Notes under the pieces: generated by a model
What the model was told of the DNA's origin: nothing
The model's input: the letters and a program-made list of their open reading frames with translations, nothing else
The model's database searches: none
Shown: in pieces, positions 49,266 through 59,330 of the stretch
Layout: each line of letters starts with the position of its first letter
How positions within the stretch are numbered: position 1 is the first letter of the stretch
Translations under genes and position numbers: made by a program
Source of the DNA: CATOSP01 sp965216155
GTDB taxonomy: Bacteria; Chloroflexota; Dehalococcoidia; Lucifugimonadales; UBA3495
Direction: 5' to 3'
NCBI GenBank assembly: GCA_965216155.1
Contig: CBDCFD010000007.1
Coordinates: 2,009,210 to 2,073,209 of the forward strand
DNA length: 64,000 nucleotides

Positions 49266-49526
49266 TCACGGAATCCCCAGCTGTGCGGCAATGAAGTGAA
49301 GGACGTTCAGGGGAATGCTTTCCCCCACCGCCAGAAGCCGTCCGGGATATCGAAAGGCGCAAAGCTGGACCGCGAAGCCCAGCCGGTTGTGTCCACCGCG
49401 CCGCACCCGGATCTGCTCGATGTCGTCGTCGGACAGCGTGTAATGGCGCAGCAGGGCGGCTTCGTCCGTGGGCAAGTCGAACAGCACCGCGCGCTGGCGC
49501 GCGCTCCAGATGCTTCGTCTCGGCAT
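49266..49526 (-). pseudogene. Tn3-family transposase TnpA, N-terminal remnant
   Basis: ATG 49526 with GGAGAG upstream reads MPRRSIWSARQRAVLFDLPT and DDDIEQIRVRRGGHNRLGFA, the DUF4158 N-terminus of Tn3 transposases. The frame stops after AAQLGIP at 49266, about 86 of some 1000 residues; the sequence beyond no longer matches. The catalytic domain is absent. Confidence 0.75.
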
Positions 49527-49702
49527 GTTCCATCTCTCCGTTATCCGTTCATCCTGGCAGGCGCGGCGCTGTCCGTAAGGGGATCGTCCAGCGGACGGCG
49601 CAGCCAGTCGCCCCGACCCCCGCCAAACCGGTGCCAGGAGCGTCTCATATGAATGGTACGGAAACAATTGCGGAAGCGGGACCCTATCCGTACACTTCCC
49701 CC
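49527..49702. promoter_or_regulatory. Intergenic res-site region of the Tn3 remnant
   Basis: The 176 bases between divergent tnpA and tnpR are where Tn3 elements carry the resolution site and promoters. I could not define the three resolvase sub-sites by eye. Confidence 0.4.
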
Positions 49703-50281
49703 ATGACGGCAACGCTCATCGGATACGCACGCTGTTCCACCGATCGCCAGGATCTGGCCGCCCAGCGCCAGGAGCTCCTGGAACTGGGCGTCGCCGAGGC
49801 TCGCATCTACACCGATCACGGCTTCACTGGCACGACCAACGCCCGCCCCGGCCTCGACCAGGCCCTCGCCGCCGTGCGCGAAGGCGACACGCTGGTCGTG
49901 CCGAAACTCGACCGCCTGGCGAGGTCCGTCCCGGATGCCCGCGCCATCGCCGACCGGCTTCGGGAACGAGGCGTGAAACTGGCCCTCGGCCGGGCGCTCT
50001 ACGCCCCGGGCGATCCCATGGGAAAGATGTTCTTCAATATCCTCGCCACCTTCGCCGAGTTCGAACCCGATCTCATCCGCTTGCGCACCCGCGAGGGCAT
50101 GGCCATCGCCCGAGCCAGGGGAAAATTGCGCGGCAAGCAGCCCAAACTGTCCGACCGACAGCAGCGGGAACTCTGCCGTATGCATGCCACCGGTGAGTAT
50201 TCCATCAGCGATCTCGCCGAGCTCTTCTCCGTCTCAAGACCAACCGTCTATCGCACGCTCAACCGGAGCCATCCCCCTTAG
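49703..50281 (+). CDS. tnpR: Tn3-type resolvase TnpR
   Basis: ATG 49703 gives 192 residues. The catalytic serine lies in IGYARCSTDRQD; VPKLDRLARSVPDA carries the arginine box, and the C-terminal HTH reads SISDLAELFSVSRPTVYRTL. All parts of a resolvase are present. It faces away from the broken tnpA, the usual divergent Tn3 layout. The 316 bases downstream contain no gene. Confidence 0.85.
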   Translation: MTATLIGYARCSTDRQDLAAQRQELLELGVAEARIYTDHGFTGTTNARPGLDQALAAVREGDTLVVPKLDRLARSVPDARAIADRLRERGVKLALGRALYAPGDPMGKMFFNILATFAEFEPDLIRLRTREGMAIARARGKLRGKQPKLSDRQQRELCRMHATGEYSISDLAELFSVSRPTVYRTLNRSHPP

Positions 50282-50598
50282 CGTACGATCCTGCCCCCTA
50301 CCAGAATCGACCCCAAGAGTGAATGGCACTGCCGCTGAAGACGCCATTGCGATTCTGACTGTTAGAACCCGCGATGGTGAGAAAGGCGCGGAATTTGGCC
50401 ACGATGTTGACCGGCCGATCCCTGGTTCCCCATACCACCTAACTCATATATGGACTCGTTTGGGACCCGAGCCAGTTCGTTAGTCCTCAGCCTGACCTAG
50501 ATAAACAATGTCCCAGGACGCCTAACGTTTGATGGGAGCCACACTCTGAGAAACTTTGCCGCTATCTTTGTCTATGATTGATCTTCATTTTTGTCCGA

Positions 50599-50731
50599 CT
50601 AGTACCGTTTCCACTTGAATATGCCTTATACCGGATATTTGTTTCACCTGTTAGTCATTCCCGCGCAAGCAGGAATCCAGAGTTAGAGGCAGCTTTCCAG
50701 TATCAACAAATCTAGCTGGAAACGGTACTAG
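50599..50731. repeat. 133-bp miniature element, left copy
   Basis: It starts CTAGTACCGTTTCCA and ends TGGAAACGGTACTAG, perfect 15-bp terminal inverted repeats. The interior includes a REP-like ATTCCCGCGCAAGCAGGAAT. The copy at 51973-52105 is the same sequence in reverse orientation, with only two mismatches. Confidence 0.85.
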
Positions 50732-51972
50732 TACTCGGTCAAACTTGGTCTGATAGATAGACTCAGGGACCTGATTGTCGATGGTACTCTGACTTAAGGA
50801 AGATGTTGTTGTGAGGTGGCGGTGTGGTCAGAGAGAAATTTACGGTTCGGTTGACGCCGGAGGAGCGCGACCAACTGGAGCATATGGTGCGGGCAGGGAG
50901 GAGTCCGGCCAGGGTAATGACCCGGGCGCGCATCCTGCTCAAGACCGGTGAGGGCTGGTCCGCGTCCAGGGTGGCGCAAGCTCTGGATGTGGCCGAGGGC
51001 ACGGTGTTCCGCTTCAAGCGGCGCTTCGCCGAGGATGGGTTGGACGGGGCGCTCAGGGATCGGACCCAACCCCACCGGTACCGCAAGCTGGATGATCGGG
51101 GCGAAGCCCACCTGATCGCCCTGGCCTGCAGTCCAGCGCCGGAAGGCCACGACCACTGGAATCTGCGCCTGCTGGCGGACCGGATGGTGGAGTTGGGAGT
51201 GGTAGAGTCCTTGTCATACGAGACGGTGCGGCTGCACCTAAAAAAACGCCCTCAAACCGTGGCAGAAGAAACAGTGGTGCATTCCCAAGGTGAGCGCCGA
51301 GTTCGTGGCCCACATGGAGGACGTGCTGGACCTGTACGCCGAGCCGTATGATCCCCAGCGGCCGGTGGTCTGCTTTGACGAGACCTCCACCCAGTTGTTG
51401 GCGGAGACTCGGCCCCCACTGCCGCCCGAGCCGGGACGCCCGAAGCGGCAGGACTACGAGTACCGCCGGGAGGGCACTCGAAACCTGTTCCTGGCCTGCG
51501 AGCCCCTGGCAGGATGGCGGCAGGTGGCGGTGACCCAGCGGCGCACGATGCAGGACTTCGCCCATCAGATGCGCTGGCTGGTGGATGAAGCCTATCCGGA
51601 GGTCCCGGTGGTGCGGCTGGTCCTGGGCAACCCCCGCCTGCGCAGGGGCAGGCTCTGAACACCCATAGCGCGGCGTCGCTGTACGAGACTTTCCCGGCGA
51701 TGGAGGCCCGACGGATTGCGAAGCGGCTGGAGTTCCACTACACCCCCAAGCACGGCAGTTGGCTCAATATGACTGAAATCGAGTTCAGCGTACTGTCCCG
51801 CTCCTGCCTGAAGCAACGGCTCCCCGACGAGGAGGCTCTTGTTAGGGAAGTCCAAGCCCTGGTCCGGGAACGCAACGCCGCCCGAACTGGTATCAACTGG
51901 CGGTTCAAAACCCAAGACGCCCGCTCCAAACTTCACCGCCTTTACCTTTTTGATTCCAAAGTTGACTGACTA
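50732..51972 (+). mobile_element. IS630-family element between mirrored miniature elements
   Basis: Imperfect terminal repeats TACTCGGTCAAACTTGG (50732-50748) and, on the minus strand, TAGTCAGTCAACTTTGG (51972-51956) match at 13 of 17 positions. The element is 1241 bp and abuts the two 133-bp copies without a spare base. Confidence 0.7.
50824..51969 (+). pseudogene. IS630-family transposase with two lesions
   Basis: GTG 50824 starts an HTH domain (ARVMTRARILLKTGEGWSAS) in one frame to a seven-A run at 51240-51246. The rest (NALKPWQKKQWCIP..., FDETSTQLLAE with the first catalytic Asp) continues in the next frame. Near 51626 the expected DDE motif VLDNLNTH is changed: GGC for the second catalytic Asp codon, followed by about 23 extra GC-rich bases and a stop; NTHSAASLYETFP and the last motif (HGSWLNMTEIEF, catalytic Glu) resume in another frame. 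The A-run could allow slippage, but the lesion at the catalytic Asp should inactivate the enzyme. The stop lies inside the right terminal repeat. Confidence 0.8.
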
Positions 51973-52105
51973 CTAGTACCGTTTCCAGCTAGATTTGTTG
52001 ATACTGGAAAGCTGCCTCTAACTCTGGATTCCTGCTTGCGCGGCAATGACTAACAGGTGTAACAAATATCCGGTATAAGGCATATTCAAGTGGAAACGGT
52101 ACTAG
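51973..52105. repeat. 133-bp miniature element, right copy (inverted)
   Basis: Reverse complement of the copy at 50599-50731 with two substitutions. Its outer end supplies the stop codon of the neighbouring hypothetical gene at 52102. Confidence 0.85.
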
Positions 52106-52413
52106 GCAATCCGTCGTCCTATGCGTGAGGTGGCTCTTTCCCACTGTTCACCGAAAGTGTATCCATCGGCTTCGGATACGCAGACCCACGGTCCTTGTTG
52201 GACAATCTTATCATCGACGATGTGCGTAGAGGTGGGAGTGAACCCGTGCGCAAACGCCATGTGTTCTTTTTCGTCAGGCATGGCAGATTCCACCACAGGG
52301 ACGGCCATACGCAGACCGCGGTCCCCAAAAGCCTTATGAAGTGAAGCCGATAGGCGATTTGCACCCCGAACACTATCGGCCACTTGAATACCACAAAGTA
52401 TGCAGTAACGCAT
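52102..52413 (-). CDS. Hypothetical protein with N-terminal CxxC, 3' end altered by the miniature element
   Basis: ATG 52413 with AGGAGAG upstream gives 103 residues starting MRYCILCGIQVADSVRGANR. A single CxxC and a mixed alpha/beta composition are visible; the family is not recognised. The TAG stop at 52102-52104 lies within the last bases of the 133-bp element, so the original C-terminus may be lost. Confidence 0.55.
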   Translation of the reverse strand: MRYCILCGIQVADSVRGANRLSASLHKAFGDRGLRMAVPVVESAMPDEKEHMAFAHGFTPTSTHIVDDKIVQQGPWVCVSEADGYTFGEQWERATSRIGRRIA

Positions 52414-52513
52414 TATGCTCTCCTGTCTCTCTTCCGCACCCGGGTAAAGATTGTAATTTGCCCGCATGTGCGTGGCTACTGCCAAGTGTCAGTTAGATAA
52501 GGACAAAACTGAC

Positions 52514-52561
52514 CGGCGCCGCGACCCCCCTGAGGTGTCAGGCACCGGAGGGGGGCGCGCC
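52514..52561 (-). terminator. Strong hairpin terminator after the giant protease-adhesin gene
   Basis: A GGCGC...CCCCCCT...GGTG arm pairs with CACC...AGGGGGG...GCGCC, one of the strongest hairpins in the window, 25 bp past the TGA of the giant minus-strand gene. On that strand the sequence CAGTTTTG follows. Confidence 0.65.
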
Positions 52562-52953
52562 GTCCCAGACCGAGTTGCTGGCGATTTATTGGTCCGGCCC
52601 TGAGACAGTGTAGCTCAGGGAGTTGGAGAGCATCCTGCCGTCCTCGGTGCAGATGGCGCTGTCGGCCTCACAATCCGTGGTGGCGGGGAGCACGACGGTG
52701 ACATCCCCGTTGGAGTCCGGGCTGACGCTGATCTCCCACCGGATGTTGCTGGACCGATCCAGCCGCCGTGCCCCGACCACCGTTCCTCTCGTCACCGTGA
52801 AGGCGTGGTCCCGCAGGGTCACATAGCTCAGCGGGAACTCCTCGCTGAACCGTATCTCGAACGTGAAGACGTCCGTGCCGTTGTGAGTCGCTGGATTGTT
52901 CTCCAGGCTGATGGTCAGCGATTGTTCTCCAGGTGGTCAGCGGAGGTGGAGCA

Positions 52954-55830
52954 GCCGCCACCGCCTCCGTCGCCTCGCTGGTCAAAGACTCCGCGTTGCT
53001 CCGGTCGTCGGTGAAGGTCACCTTCACCTTGATGGTCTTACCTTCGGCGTCGTCGGCCAGGGTGTATGTCGGGCCGGTGGCCCCGTCGATGTCCGTGTCG
53101 TCGGCAACCCATTGGTAGGTGAACGCCGCGTTGGTCAGGCCGTCGGTGTCGGATATGCCGGTGGTGCCGGCGGTTAGAGTCTCCCCCACCTGGGGGGTCC
53201 CACTGATGGTGGGAGCGCCGGCAGCCGGAGTGTTGGGCCTTGCCGCCACCGCCTCCGTCGCCTCGCTGGTCAAAGACTCCGCGTTGCTCCGGTCGTCGGT
53301 GAAGGTCACCTTCACCTTGACCGCCTTGCCAGCGTCGGCATCCACCAAGGTGTAGCTGCCGGCGGTGGCGTTGTCAATCTCAGCGTCGTCGGCCAGCCAC
53401 TGGTAGTTGAAGGTCGCACCGCTCAGGCCGTCGTCGTCCCCAATATCGGTCGTTGAGGACGTCAGGGTCTCGCCCACCTGAGGGGTCCCGCTGATGGTGG
53501 GCGCGCCTGTTGCCGAGACGTTGACCGCCACTTGGAGGGACACGGTGACTTCATCGCCGTCACCCCACAGATTGCGATTGTTGACGGTGAGGGCGGTAAC
53601 GTCCCAATCGTAAGATGTGACCGGCGGATCAACGGAAATCTCGAAGCTGACTGCGTCCGCCAACGCCAACTCCGTGTTGTGGACCACGAGCCTCCAGGCC
53701 GCGGTCTGTTCCGTCGTCGGCGTGGGGGACAATACAAATGCAAGAGGGGCATTTTCGACAAAAGATTTGGTCAAGGCGGCGACCGAGTAGGTGGTCCCGC
53801 TCTCTGTGAAGGCATCAGGGCTCAGACGTCCAACGTCAAGGGAGTCAACAAACCCAAACAGCGCGCCCTCACCGTGGGCGTCCGCCACGGTCAAAGTAGA
53901 CAGCCAGAGGAGTCTGCGGGTGGCGCCCGAGGCAATCACCGCGTCGGTCACGGCGCTGGTCAGGGATTCCGCGTTGTTCCGGTCATCGGTGAAGCTGACC
54001 CGGAGCTGGATGCCCTTGCCCACGTCGGCCGCCGTGAGCGTGTAGGTGGAGGCGGTCTGGCCGGGGATGTCGGAGGGGGTGCCGCCGTCCACCCGCATCC
54101 ACTGGTAGGAGATGGTGGCGTTGGTCAGCCCGTCGGCGTCGGCGATGCCCACGGTGTCCGCCGCCAACTCCTCTCCGTCCTTCAGGACGCCCTGTATCGA
54201 CGGGCCGCCGGCGCCGGGCGTGTTGGGACGTTCCGCAACAGCCTCCGTGATCTCGCTGGTCAGCGTCTCCGCGTTGTTCCTGTCGTCGGTGAAAGAGACC
54301 TTCACCTTGATGGCCTTGCCGGCGTCGCTATCGCCCAGGGTGTAGGTGGAGCCGGTCGCGCCCTGAATGTTAACGTCGTCGGCCATCCACTGGTAAGTGA
54401 AGGTCGCGTTGTCGAGCCCGTCGGCGTCGGCAATGCTCGTGGTGTCCGCCGTCAGCGACTCACCTACCTGGGCGGCGCCGCTGATGGTGGGAGCGCCGGT
54501 GGCCGGGGTGTTGGGAGGAGGAGCCGCCGCCACCGCCACCGTAGCCGTGCTGGTCAGTGTCTCCCCGTTGCCCCGGTCGTCGGTGAAGGACACCCGGACC
54601 GTGATGGCCTTGCCCTCGTCGTCGGCAGCAAGGGTGTAGCTGCTGGCGATTGCCCCGTTGATCTCATCGGCGTCGGCAACCCACTGGTAGGTGAATGCTG
54701 CGTTGGTCATGCCGTCGGCGTCGGAAATGCTGGAGGTGTTCGCCGTCAGGGTCTCCCCGACCTGGGCGGTGCCGCTGATCGTGGGCGCTCCCGTGGCCGG
54801 GGTGTTCGGCCCCGCAACGGCCAGCTGAAGCCCGCCGGACAGTTTCCTGCCTTCCCCGGTGCAGATGGCTCCCTGGGCGGAGCAGTCGGTGGTGCTTCGG
54901 AGCGACAGGTTGACGTCCCCGTTGCCGTCGGGCGTGACGTGAACCTCCCACCCGATATTGCTGGGCGGGACCAGCCGGCGCACATAGGTCACCGATCCTC
55001 GGGCCACGGTGAACGCATGGTCCCGCACCGTCGTGTAGCTGAAGTCCGGCTTGGGGTCCTCGCCGAACCTCAGCTCGAAGGTGAACGCTGTTTGCCCGTC
55101 GTGAAAGGACGGCTCACCGCTGACGCTGGCCGTCAGGCGGTTGGATTTGTCCTGAGGTTCAACCTGTCTCGGTGCTCTGGCCGAAGCAGTACCGTTCGTG
55201 ACCGCCTGCTCGCTGAAGGAGGCCGCCCTCCTGCCCCGGATGTCCCGGATGAAACCGGGGCCGCCGGGAACGGTGTAGTCCACCGTCACCGTGTCCCCGG
55301 CCTCCACCGCCTGGGACAGGAGCAGCAGGACACTGGATTGGCCCACCGCGACTCCGCTGAGCGACCGGGATGACCCGTTGACGTTCACGGCAAAGGCGGC
55401 CTTGGGCGGGGAGACACTCGTGTCCAGTTCCTCGTTATAGGTCAGCGTCAGGGTGGTGTCGTCCACCGTGGCCGCCTGGAGTTGCAGGCCGGCTGGCACG
55501 ACGGTGGGTTCGCTGGTCAGCGTCTCTTCATTGCCCCCGTCATCGGTGAAGGCGACCCTGACCCTGATGGCCTGGCCCAGGTGTTCGGAAGTGAGGGTGT
55601 AGGTTGATCCGGTGGCCCCGGCAATATCCGCGTCATCGGTGATCCATTGGTATTGGAAGGTAGCCTCTTCGAGGCCGTCGACGTCTGAGATGCCCGTGGT
55701 GTCGGCCGACAGCGTCTGACCCGCCTCCGGGATTCCATCGATGCGCGGCTCGCCTTCAGCTGGGCTGTTCGAGAGGGCGAGCTGAGCTTCGGCAGGCTTG
55801 GTATAGGTGACTTCATTGGATGGCTCACTG
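52954..55830 (-). repeat. Six Ig-like repeats of about 96 codons, two with a 79-bp identical block
   Basis: Units follow the pattern PTISGTxQVGETLTA...YQWxADDxxIxGAT...YTL...VKVxFTDDRxNAESLTS. The 79 bases at 52954-53032 are identical to 53242-53320, exactly 288 bp apart, indicating recent duplication or gene conversion. Confidence 0.75.
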
Positions 55831-56589
55831 TCGCCGGCGCTGTCGGTCGCTATGACCCGGATGTTGTACTCGACCCCCGGGGTCAGCCCCTCCAGAAAGT
55901 GGGAGACAGGGCGTTGGCGGCTGGGGCCCCGGGTGGTCTCCGAAACGTCGGAGGCCATGTCCCAGCTGCCGGAGGACTGCTTCCACTGGATCCTGTAGCT
56001 GTCCACCGGCGGCACTCTGTCATGCCTGGTCTGGGGTGTGAGCCATCGCAGCCACGTCTGGGTCGTGTTGACCTCCCCCTGGACACGCAGGTACAGGGGC
56101 GGATTCAGCGGCTGCGGCGTCCGCCCCGACCTTGGGTCCCCCACCAGCCTGAGCCTGTAGGGTTGGTCCGCCTTCCAGGCGCGGCGCAGATCGTCGATGT
56201 CCCCGCCCGACCACCGCCACCAGGCTCCGGCCAATTTCCTAGCTTCGCTGAAGGGAAGCGCCGCGGTCAGCGTCTTGCCGTCGCTGATGGTGTAGACGTG
56301 CAGCGTCCAGTCCAGCCAGTCATTGTTCGGCGGATCGAACGCCTGGTCACTCGGGCCGCTCAGGTTGAGAAAATCAATCAGAAATTCCGTCCGTTCCGGT
56401 ATGCCGAACGGCAGTACGACATTGCCGGCATTGGGACCGTTCTGGTGCATTGCGATGGACAACAACCGGTAGTCCGCGCCGTTGTGGCGAAACTCCATGT
56501 TGTCGACTTCACCGGTGTACAGATCGTACCTGCCCTCGCCATGCACCTCGGAGCCCAAGGTCCCGGTGGCGCACCAGATGTCGACGTCC

Positions 56590-59330
56590 GCGCAGTTGTC
56601 GACGATGGTGACGGTGGCCACGGCCTCGCCCAGCAGAAGGTAGGGGATGGAGGCGTCCGACAGGGCAAGGGTCATCGTCAGGGCCTCGTTATCCTCATAG
56701 ACGGCGTCGTGAACGATGGTGACCGTGAAATCCCCAGTGGCCCGGTAGCGCGTGGCGCCTCCGACGGAGACGCGGACGAAGTCCCGCACGGCGAAGGACT
56801 CCGTGCGAGAGACAGCCGTGTAGTCGGCGGGAGCCGACGCGGTCACGTCCGCCGACGTGACGGTGAAGCCGAGAGCGAAGCCGGCGTCGGGGGGCTGATC
56901 CGCGGCCGTGGTGGCGATGGCCGTCAGGGTGACGGTGGCCGTGCTGCCGGAGAGGGGGGGCTCGTCGACGGCGGCCCCGACGCTTTGCCAGGCCAGAGTC
57001 ACCGTGGCCTGTGTGGTGTCCACGAGGGTGACGCTGGCCGTCTTGCTCCCGCCGGTCAGGTGGGGCATTGCGGCCCCGGTGTAGGCCAGGGCAACAGTGA
57101 AGGTCTCGTTGGGCTCGTCCAAGACGTCGTCGACGACAGCGACGGCGAAGTCCTTGGTGGCCCGGTACCGCTGGACGCCGCCTACGGTGACGGCGGAGAA
57201 ATCGGAGGGGGAGAAACTGAAGGTCTCAGAGACCGCCGTGAAGTCCCCGGGGGCCGTCGCCGTCCCGTTGACCGAGGCCGCCGAGAGGCCGACGGTGAAG
57301 CCCGTCTCCGGCGCCTTGTCCTTGGAGGTGGTCACCTGCGCCGTCAGAGTGAACGTGCCCATGTTTTCGTCAACGCTGGGGGCTGCCGTGCTCCAACTGA
57401 GCTCGACGGGAACGTGGTCGTTGTCGGTGATTGTCAGGGTAGCGACCTTGCTGCCCCCCAGGAGGTGGGACGGCAGGTCCATGCCCTGGTAGGCGAGGGC
57501 CAGTGTGAGGGTCTCGTCGGGCTCGTCCATCGTGTCGTGCAGGACCGCGACCTGGAATTCCCTCTCTGCCCGGTAGCGGTAGACCGTGCCCACCATCACC
57601 CGGCTGAAGTCGGAGGGGGTGTAGCTGTAACTTTCCGCAACGGCGGTGTAGTCCGTTCCCACCGTTGCCGTTCCGTTGGCGGAGGCCACGGACAGGTTGA
57701 CGGCGAAGCCCGGCTCCGGCGCCTTATCGGTCTCGGTGGTGACCCGAGCCGTCAGGGTGACGGTGGTGGCTGCCTCGTCAACGGTGATGCTGTCGTCGTC
57801 CCAGCTCAGGGTCACCGGGACGTGGTCGTTATCGGTGATGGTGACGGTGGCCACGGCGTCGCCCAGCAGAAGGTAGGTGAGGGAGGCGTCCGACAGGGCA
57901 AGGGTTACGCTCAAGGTCTCGTCCGGTTCGTCGATGGTGTCGTCGGCGACGGAGACGGTGAAGTCCATGGTGGCGCGGTAGCGGGGGTTGCCCGCCACCA
58001 TGACGCTGGAGAAGTCGGTCTCATCGAAGGAGCCGCTGGTCGAGGGGCCGGTGTAGTCCGCGGGCTGCGTGGCCGTGCCGTCGGCCGTGGCCAGGGTGAA
58101 GTCCAGGTCGAAACCGGGATCGGGCGCGAACGGGCCCATGGTGGTGGCGACGGCCGTCAGAGTCACCGTCGTGGTGCCACCGGCGGTGTCAGGCTCCGCG
58201 GCCGTCTCGGCCGTCTCATTCCACTCGAGGGTCACCTCCGGCTGGTTGCTGTCCGTCAGGATGACATTGGCGATGGCGCTGGACCCCGTCAGGTGCGAGG
58301 CCGTGGCTCCGTAGGCCAGGGCCACGGTGAAGGTCTCGCCGGGCTCGTCGGTCGTGTCCCCAAGCACGGACACCGAGATATCCCTGGCGGCGCTGTAGCG
58401 TTGCTCACCCCCAACGGTCACCTGGGTGAAGTCGCCCGTGCTGAAGCTGAAGTTCTCGGACACGGGGGTGTAGTCCGAGGGCTGGGTCGCCGTGCCGTCG
58501 GCGGTGGCGACCGTCAGGGGGACGGTGAACCCGCTCTCGGGGGCCTTGTCCACGGTGGTGGTGACCTGGGCCATGAGCACCAGCGTGCCGTCAGCCTCGG
58601 CCACGGTGGGCGAAGCGGTGGACCAGCTCAGCGCCACGGGAACGTGGTCGTTGTCCGTGATGGTCACCCGCGCCACGGCGGGCGAACCGGCCAGGCCCGG
58701 CGGGGAAGGGCCAAGAACGGCCAGTGCCACCGTGATCTCCTCGTCGGGCTCGTCAAGGGCGTCGTCGGTAACGATGAGCGTGATGTCCACAGTGGCCCGA
58801 TAGCGCGACTGGCCATCCACCGTCGCCTGCGCGAAGTCTGACGCGCCGAGGGTGATGCGCCGGGTCACCGGGGTAAAGGAGGAGCTCCGCACCGCCGCTC
58901 CCGCGATGGTGGTTATGGTGGTGTGCAGGGCGTAGCCGGCGGAGGGCGCCGCATCCTGCGTTGTGACTGCGAAGGCCCGTAGCGTAACCGTACCAGCCGA
59001 CTCGTCCACCCGCACCTCCGCGTCCTCCCATCCGATGCGCACGGGCCCCTCGTCGTCGCTGGTTATGGTGACCGGGACTGTCGCGCCGCCGCCCTGCTGG
59101 TGAGGCAGGACGAGGCCGGGATAGTCAAGGGCCACCGTCATCACCTCGTCCAGCTCGTCCACGTCGTCGTTGGCGATGGTGATGACGATGTCCTTGACGG
59201 CCCGGTAGCGGGACTGCCCGCCGATAGTCGACGGCGAGAAGTCCGCGAAAACGAAGGTCAAAGTGTCCGAAGCCAAGGAGAAGTCCGCAGACGTGATGGT
59301 CGGGCCGGAGACGACAACCTTCACCGGCAT
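56590..59330 (-). repeat. Seven Calx-beta-type repeats
   Basis: Each unit of about 130 residues contains F(S/T)xVxVxGxxRYRA, a D(E)PDE calcium-type acidic turn and ends VTITDNDHVPVxLSW or a variant. The repeats belong to the giant S8 protein and are probably calcium-stabilised extracellular stalks. Confidence 0.75.

Noticed and set aside
55899..58841. A 980-codon plus-strand open frame, and others of several hundred codons (53532-55373), opposite the giant gene
   Set aside because: They are antisense to the Calx-beta/Ig repeats; their translations are repetitive Arg/Gly/Val/Pro mixtures with no motif and exist because GC-rich codons leave the opposite strand open.
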